In this document: positions 31,657 to 35,813 of the stretch, in pieces
Position numbering within the stretch: the first letter of the stretch is position 1
Layout: each line of letters starts with the position of its first letter
Program-made: the position numbers and the translations under genes
DNA from: Streptomyces diastatochromogenes
GTDB taxonomy: Bacteria; Actinomycetota; Actinomycetes; Streptomycetales; Streptomycetaceae
Assembly: GCA_001418405.1 (NCBI GenBank)
Contig: LIQL01000243.1
Location: 1-35,813, forward strand
Length of the DNA: 35,813 bases
Direction of reading: 5' to 3'
Notes under the pieces: generated by a model
Told to the model about the DNA's origin: nothing
Database searches by the model: none
Seen by the model: only the letters and a program-made list of their open reading frames with translations

Positions 31657-32421
31657 ATGAAAGCCGTACTCCTCGACCGCTTCGGCGGCCCCGAGGTGCT
31701 CTACGTGGGCCGGGTCCCACGTCCCGAACCGGCACCCGGCGAGGTCCTGGTGCGGGTGCACGCGTTCAGCGTGAACCGCGGTGAAATGGCGGCCCGTTCC
31801 GGCCGGGCCCAGCTTCTGACCGGCCGGAAGTTCCCGCAACGCAGCGGGCAGGACTTCGCCGGCGAGGTCGCCGGACTCGGCACCGGCACGACCGGCGTCA
31901 CGGTCGGCGACCGGGTGTGGGGCATCGTGGGCCGCTCCGCGTTCCGCAGCGCCGCCGAGTACGTGACGGTACGACCCCAACGGCTCGGCCGCGTCCCGGA
32001 CGGCCTCGACCTCGTGGCTGCCGCCGCCCTGCCCGCGACGGGCACCACAGCCGTCACCGCCCTGCGCGACAAGGCTGCGCTGCGCCCCGGCGAACGGCTC
32101 CTCGTGCGGGGCGCGGCAGGCGGCGTCGGCAGCGCCGTCGTCCAGCTCGGAAAGGCATACGGTGCCCAGGTCACGGGCCTGGCGCGGGCCGCCAACCTCG
32201 ACTTCGTACGCACGCTCGGCGCCCACCATGCCATCGACCACCGGACCGTGTCCCCGGCGGAACTGGGCCCGTTCGACGTGGTCGTCGACACAGCGGGTAC
32301 CGACCTGCGTACCTTCCGGCGACTGCTGAACCCCGGCGGACGGATGGTCGCCCTCGCGCTCGACATGTACTCGGCGGTGCCGAACTGGCGGGCTCCCTGT
32401 ACGCCGAGATCGACACGTTGA
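31627..32421 (+). pseudogene. 3'-truncated quinone oxidoreductase (zinc-less MDR family)
   Basis: The frame encodes an NADPH:quinone oxidoreductase-like protein: GroES-like domain (VLLDRFGGPEVLYV, VNRGEMAARSG, GQDFAGEVAGLG), then the Rossmann part with RGAAGGVGSAVVQLGKAYGA. It has no structural or catalytic zinc Cys set. Similarity holds to LNPGGRMVALALDM, then the frame becomes MYSAVPNWRAPCTPRSTR and stops at 32421, about 264 residues against a usual 310-330. The final strand/helix section is lost. At the same point a DHFR/RibD-family C-terminus starts in another frame, so a deletion has joined two genes. AAGGTGGG precedes ATG 31627. Confidence 0.7.
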
Positions 32422-32570
32422 TCCTCAAGGTCGGCGCGCTGACCATCGGCGAGGGGATCCCGTTGTTCTCTCGCAAGGCCACGTTCGATCCGCGCACCTG
32501 GGCGCTCGTCGACCACACCGCCCTCAGGAGCGGTGCGGTGTTCCTCACCTACACGCGCGTCAACGACTGA
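32370..32570 (+). pseudogene. C-terminal fragment of a DHFR/RibD-family reductase
   Basis: In the third frame from CTC 32370 the sequence reads LGGAELAGSLYAEIDTLI, LKVGALTIGEGIPLFSRKA, then SGAVFLTYTRVND and a stop at 32570. This is the C-terminal third of actinobacterial dihydrofolate-reductase-family (RibD C-terminal domain) proteins, which are about 190 residues long. The N-terminal two-thirds are absent and no start codon or SD is present at the junction. It overlaps the tail of the truncated oxidoreductase in a different frame. It is probably not translated, or only as a small fragment. Confidence 0.7.
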
Positions 32571-32748
32571 GGGCTCCGGGCGGGCGGTGCCTGTGCGGGG
32601 CCGGGCTCGGACGGGCAGGGGCCCGGGCAGGCGCCCCTGCGGCCGCCAGTCAGGGGGTAGCTGGCGTTGCGCCCGTAGCTCGATGGCGTGTCACCGGTGC
32701 AGGTGGGGCGATCGACGCCACGGCGCCGGTCGAAATGTCACTTTGTGT

Positions 32749-32754
32749 TAGGAT
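32749..32754 (+). promoter_or_regulatory. -10 element and dyad for the DEAD-box helicase
   Basis: TAGGAT is a good -10 hexamer in an AT-rich island (32735-32765). It is flanked by GTGT (32745-32748) and ACAC (32756-32759), a 4-bp dyad around it. A transcript from about 32761 would have a 5' UTR of about 110 bases. The -35 is not recognised. The rest of the 299-base gap from 32571 shows no gene. Confidence 0.45.
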
Positions 32755-32832
32755 CACACGTTTGGACGGTGGTGAGGGCCGGCGATTCCGTCCGTGCGGT
32801 TGCCTTGTCCGTCGGCCGCTCGTTCCTGCCGG

Positions 32833-32864
32833 GCCTTCCTCGGTACGTTCCCCCTGCGGAAGGC
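32833..32864 (+). promoter_or_regulatory. Hairpin sequestering the helicase Shine-Dalgarno
   Basis: GCCTTCC (32833-32839) is perfectly complementary to GGAAGGC (32858-32864), which contains the ribosome-binding site GGAAGG six bases before ATG 32870. The loop is 18 bases. If formed, it would block initiation, so translation may depend on temperature, a binding protein or the helicase itself. Confidence 0.5.
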
Positions 32865-32869
32865 TCTTC

Positions 32870-34282
32870 ATGAACCACCCGGACCACGTCGGCACCTCGC
32901 ACGGCGACCTCGACCAGCCAGCGGCCCTCGCCCCGGCGGTGCCCCCGATCGCCTTCGCCGACATGGGACTGCCGGCCGAGGTGCTGCGCACGCTCACCGA
33001 GCTCGGTGTGCGCGAGCCCTTCCCGATCCAGGCGGCCACGCTGCCCAACGCCCTCGCGGGACGCGACGTCCTGGGGCGCGGGCGCACGGGATCGGGCAAG
33101 ACCCTCGCCTTCGGCCTGCCGCTGCTCGCACGGACGGCCGGGCGGCGTGCGGAGCCCAAGCAGCCCCTCGCCCTGATCCTGGTGCCCACCCGGGAACTGG
33201 CCCAACAGGTGACCGAGGCGCTCGCACCGTATGCCGACGCGCTCCGGCTGAGGATGGCCACGGTCGTCGGCGGCCTGTCGATCGGCCGGCAGGTCGCTGC
33301 GCTGCGCGACGGGGCCGAGGTCGTCGTCGCCACGCCAGGCCGGCTGCACGACCTCATCGAGCGCAGGGCCTGCCGCCTGGAACGGGTACGGATCACCGTC
33401 CTCGACGAGGCCGACCAGATGTGCGACATGGGCTTCCTGCCGCACGTCACCGAGGTCCTCGACCAGGTGCACCGCGACGGTCAGCGGATGCTGTTCTCGG
33501 CCACCCTGGACCGCGACGTCGAGCATCTGGTCCGCAGCCACCTCCACGACCCGGTCGTCCACTCGGTCGATCCGTCCGCGGGCGCGGTCACGACCATGGA
33601 CCACCACGTGCTGGTCGTCCACGGCCCCGACCGGTACGCCGTCACCACGGAGATCGCCGCCCGCGACGGCCGCGTGCTGCTGTTCCTGGACACCAAGCAC
33701 GCCGTCGACCAGCTCACCAGGCATCTGCGGGCCAACGGGGTGCACGCCGCGGCCCTGCACAGCGGCAAGTCCCAGCCGCAGCGCACACGCACCCTTGCGC
33801 AGTTCAAGAACGGCCAGGTCACCGTCCTGGTGGCGACCAACGTCGCGGCCCGTGGGCTGCACGTCGACGACCTCGATCTCGTGGTCAACGTCGACCCGCC
33901 CACCGACCCCAAGGACTATGTGCACCGTGCCGGCCGCACTGCCCGGGCCGGCGAGTCCGGCAGCGTCGTCACGCTGGTGCTGCCGAGCCAGCGCCGCGAG
34001 ACGAGCCAGTTGATCGCCGAGGCCGGCATCGCGCCGACGATCACCAAGGTGCGCTCGGGCGAGGCGGAGCTGAGCCGGATCACCGGCGCCAAGGCACCCT
34101 CCGGCACTCCCCTCGACGGCGCGCCCGCCACACCCCGCCCCAAGAACACCAACGCCCCCTTCCGCGGCCTGGGCACCAGCAAGAGTGCCTCCCGCGGCAC
34201 CGGCGGCAAGTCCCGCAAGGCAAGCGAGGCCCGCATGCTCGCCGAGGCCCGCAAGGCGGCCCGGGTGCGGCGCGGCGACTGA
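32870..34282 (+). CDS. DEAD-box ATP-dependent RNA helicase
   Basis: This 470-residue helicase has all core motifs in order: a Q-motif region (GVREPFPIQ), motif I GRTGSGKT, Ia PTRELAQQ, GG, Ib TPGRL, II DEAD (LDEADQM), III SAT, then domain 2 with LLFLDTKHAV, IV-V VATNVAARGLHVDDL and VI HRAGRTARAG. The last ~90 residues are a basic, Ala/Lys/Arg-rich tail that probably binds RNA. It remodels structured RNA in ribosome assembly, mRNA decay or cold adaptation; similar genes are cold-induced. ATG 32870 has GGAAGG six bases upstream, within a hairpin. It is convergent with the beta-propeller gene, 161 bases apart. Confidence 0.95.
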   Translation: MNHPDHVGTSHGDLDQPAALAPAVPPIAFADMGLPAEVLRTLTELGVREPFPIQAATLPNALAGRDVLGRGRTGSGKTLAFGLPLLARTAGRRAEPKQPLALILVPTRELAQQVTEALAPYADALRLRMATVVGGLSIGRQVAALRDGAEVVVATPGRLHDLIERRACRLERVRITVLDEADQMCDMGFLPHVTEVLDQVHRDGQRMLFSATLDRDVEHLVRSHLHDPVVHSVDPSAGAVTTMDHHVLVVHGPDRYAVTTEIAARDGRVLLFLDTKHAVDQLTRHLRANGVHAAALHSGKSQPQRTRTLAQFKNGQVTVLVATNVAARGLHVDDLDLVVNVDPPTDPKDYVHRAGRTARAGESGSVVTLVLPSQRRETSQLIAEAGIAPTITKVRSGEAELSRITGAKAPSGTPLDGAPATPRPKNTNAPFRGLGTSKSASRGTGGKSRKASEARMLAEARKAARVRRGD

Positions 34283-34443
34283 GCCGCAGGGAAGTCTCCG
34301 GAGCGCGGCCGTAGTGGACGGCGACGACGTAACCGAAGGCCCCCCGAGCGGCTCGCCCTGGCCCAGATCTTGGTACGTGGTGCCGGCCGGGGTTTCCCGC
34401 GGTGCTCCACGGCAACGGTGCGGCCGCCGCCCGGCCACCCGGA

Positions 34444-35813
34444 TCAGCCCGACTTCGGCGGCTTCTGCGCGTCGAAGGCGAAGAGAGTGTTCTTGGCCGC
34501 GGCCACGACCACCGCACGCCCCGCAAGGGTCACCCGCGGGCTTGCGTCCGGATCGCCCGTCAAACCATCGGCCTGCGGATCTGTTGTCCACAGGGGTTTT
34601 CCGTCGTGCGGCGACAGCGCGACCACCCGGCCGGTGGCCGAGCTGAAGTACAGGGCGTCGGCGCCCGCAACAGGACCCGACGCGCCCTCCACGCCAGTCT
34701 GCCGCGACCACTTCTGCCGGCCGGTCGCGGGGTCGAGTGCGGTGACGAGACCGGTCTGCCCGCTCACGTAGACGGTGCCGTCCGCCAGGCCGGGCGTTCC
34801 GGCGTACGTCTTGGCCAGGCGGGAGTAAGTGACCTTCCGCGAGGCCGGGTCGACGCGCACCACCCCGTCGTAGCCGGCCCGCTCCGGTCCCTCCAGGTGG
34901 ATCTGCAGGAGTACGAGCCTGCCGTTGGCCACGCCCATCGGCACGGCGGGGCCGTTGACCGGGATGGGCTTGCCCAGAGTCCCCGAAGCCCGATCGACCG
35001 GGAACAGGACGGGGTGGCGCACCGCCAAGGCATCCACCTCCGCATGCGTCGCGCACATCGCGACGAACCGTGGGCCCATCGGGACGGGAGCGCACTGGGT
35101 ACCCGCAGGGAACGGCGACGTCCACCTGACCCGGCCGCTGTGCGCGTCGCGGGCCTCGAAGCGGGAGTTGGAAGCGTCGACCGTCACGACGTCGGAGCCG
35201 ACCACGACAGCGTCCTGAGTCCGCCCCGTGACGGCCGTCGACTGGGCTCCGGACGCCACGGACCACAGCTCCCGGCCGGTGTTCGCGTCGAGGGCCACCA
35301 CCTCGCTGGGAGGGCCCTTTGGGGCGTTCTGGGCGGCGAAGCGGTAACCGAGCACCGTGTCGTCGGTGGCGCCCACCAGGAACATGTTGTTGACGGGTAC
35401 GCCGGGGCTCTTCGCCGTCCAGACCCGCGAGCCGTCCCCGGCCCTGATGCGGGCCGCGAGGACACTGCCGCCCCCGCAGAACAGCGCATCGCCGTGGGCG
35501 ACGCAACGCAGTTCGTCGGGGATGTCCGGGCGACCGCCCGGCACGGTCTCGTGCCACGGCGTGAAGCCGTTCGGAAGTGCGGCACTCGGGGCCGCGGCGC
35601 TGTTGCCCTTGTCGCCGCCGCTGTTCCCGCCGAAGCCGCCCGCCGTCAGTGCGGCGACTCCGCCACCGATCGCCACCACCGTGACCGCGACCGCGGCCGC
35701 GAGCACGGGACGCCATCGGCGAGGCAGCCGGCGGCCGAGGGGAGTGTCGGCGCTCCCCGTATCGGGATCGGCCGGGGTGGTGGCGATCGGTGGCGGAGTC
35801 GCCGCACTGACGG
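34444..35813 (-). CDS. PQQ-like beta-propeller repeat protein, partial (N-terminus beyond the window)
   Basis: The frame is open to the right edge, so the start lies outside. The visible ~455 residues begin with a Pro/Thr-rich cytoplasmic segment and RRLPRRWRP. A membrane helix follows (VLAAAVAVTVVAIGGGVAALTAGGFGG; landmarks VAVTVVAIGGGVA), then a Gly/Asn linker. An extracytoplasmic beta-propeller comes last, with repeated PQQ-type blades: ALDANTGRELWSV, ARDAHSGRVRWTS, ALDPATGRQKWSRQ and ALSPHDGKPLWTT. Such domains mediate protein or ligand binding, as in BamB-like proteins and in the sensors of some Ser/Thr kinases. It may be an accessory envelope protein; the missing N-terminus could hold a kinase or zinc-ribbon. 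A shorter GTG start at 35706 would remove the basic flank and is unlikely. Confidence 0.8.
   Translation of the reverse strand, partial: VSAATPPPIATTPADPDTGSADTPLGRRLPRRWRPVLAAAVAVTVVAIGGGVAALTAGGFGGNSGGDKGNSAAAPSAALPNGFTPWHETVPGGRPDIPDELRCVAHGDALFCGGGSVLAARIRAGDGSRVWTAKSPGVPVNNMFLVGATDDTVLGYRFAAQNAPKGPPSEVVALDANTGRELWSVASGAQSTAVTGRTQDAVVVGSDVVTVDASNSRFEARDAHSGRVRWTSPFPAGTQCAPVPMGPRFVAMCATHAEVDALAVRHPVLFPVDRASGTLGKPIPVNGPAVPMGVANGRLVLLQIHLEGPERAGYDGVVRVDPASRKVTYSRLAKTYAGTPGLADGTVYVSGQTGLVTALDPATGRQKWSRQTGVEGASGPVAGADALYFSSATGRVVALSPHDGKPLWTTDPQADGLTGDPDASPRVTLAGRAVVVAAAKNTLFAFDAQKPPKSG

Noticed and set aside
32668..32690. A stretch resembling the 5' end of a tRNA (GCGCCCGTAGCTCGATGGC)
   Set aside because: The anticodon stem, the T-arm consensus GGTTCGAATCC and the acceptor partner do not follow; it is either chance or a very short fragment.
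32738..35716. A 992-codon minus-strand open frame covering the helicase and beta-propeller genes
   Set aside because: It is out of frame with the beta-propeller coding sequence and antisense to a helicase with complete motifs; no recognisable domain.

Overview
The window is a high-GC actinobacterial chromosome segment, most likely from Streptomyces or a close relative in the Streptomycetaceae. Evidence is the strong G/C third-position bias, the frequent GTG starts, an LAETG cell-wall anchor of the kind used by class E sortases, one apparently leaderless gene, and the mix of TetR regulators, a SpoIIE-type phosphatase, secreted hydrolases and an M56/BlaI pair. No rRNA, tRNA or CRISPR array was found. 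The right end cuts through a beta-propeller gene whose N-terminus lies outside the window.

Layout, left to right. 165-7064: an LAETG surface protein; an ABC-F protein on the minus strand with a 9-codon leader ORF and two hairpins in its leader; a divergent methyltransferase; an MFS exporter; a membrane-anchored PP2C/SpoIIE phosphatase. 7176-9468: a short tandem duplication, a truncated alpha/beta hydrolase and an intact type-B carboxylesterase. 9504-11942: a small CcdC/DUF1453-like membrane protein divergent from a NarL-type histidine kinase/response regulator pair. 11950-15726: a cytochrome P450 with Asn in place of the usual I-helix Thr, a small membrane protein, an acyl-CoA dehydrogenase and an atypical SDR. 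16132-18208: a secreted M14 carboxypeptidase and a TetR regulator. 18565-20254: two tiny overlapping ORFs and an FAD oxidoreductase.

20360-24897 is the most system-like part. A GT28/MGDG-synthase-like glycosyltransferase and a CE4 polysaccharide deacetylase overlap by 4 bp in one operon. Just upstream, on the same strand, lie an M56 membrane metallopeptidase and a BlaI-type repressor. A 13-bp dyad resembling a BlaI/MecI operator sits in the gap in front of the glycosyltransferase. The inferred model is proteolytic, envelope-stress-responsive control of a lipid glycosylation and deacetylation module.

24412-27538: a lipoprotein, a hypothetical protein whose start abuts the end of a decayed IS5-family element, a cold-shock-like protein and a lytic transglycosylase. 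27638-30706: a secreted GH5 glycosidase with an unusual triple-repeat Cys-containing C-terminal module and a 9-bp microsatellite in its signal peptide, then a DUF6461-like protein. 30852-32570: a TetR regulator divergent from a truncated quinone oxidoreductase joined by deletion to the last ~66 codons of a DHFR/RibD-family gene. 32870-35813: a DEAD-box RNA helicase whose Shine-Dalgarno can be sequestered in a hairpin, and a partial PQQ-like beta-propeller protein.

Short tandem duplications recur at 7176, 29574, 30771 and 31627, and three truncated genes plus an IS relic point to local genome decay. All assignments come from reading the sequence by eye; no database search or folding program was run.
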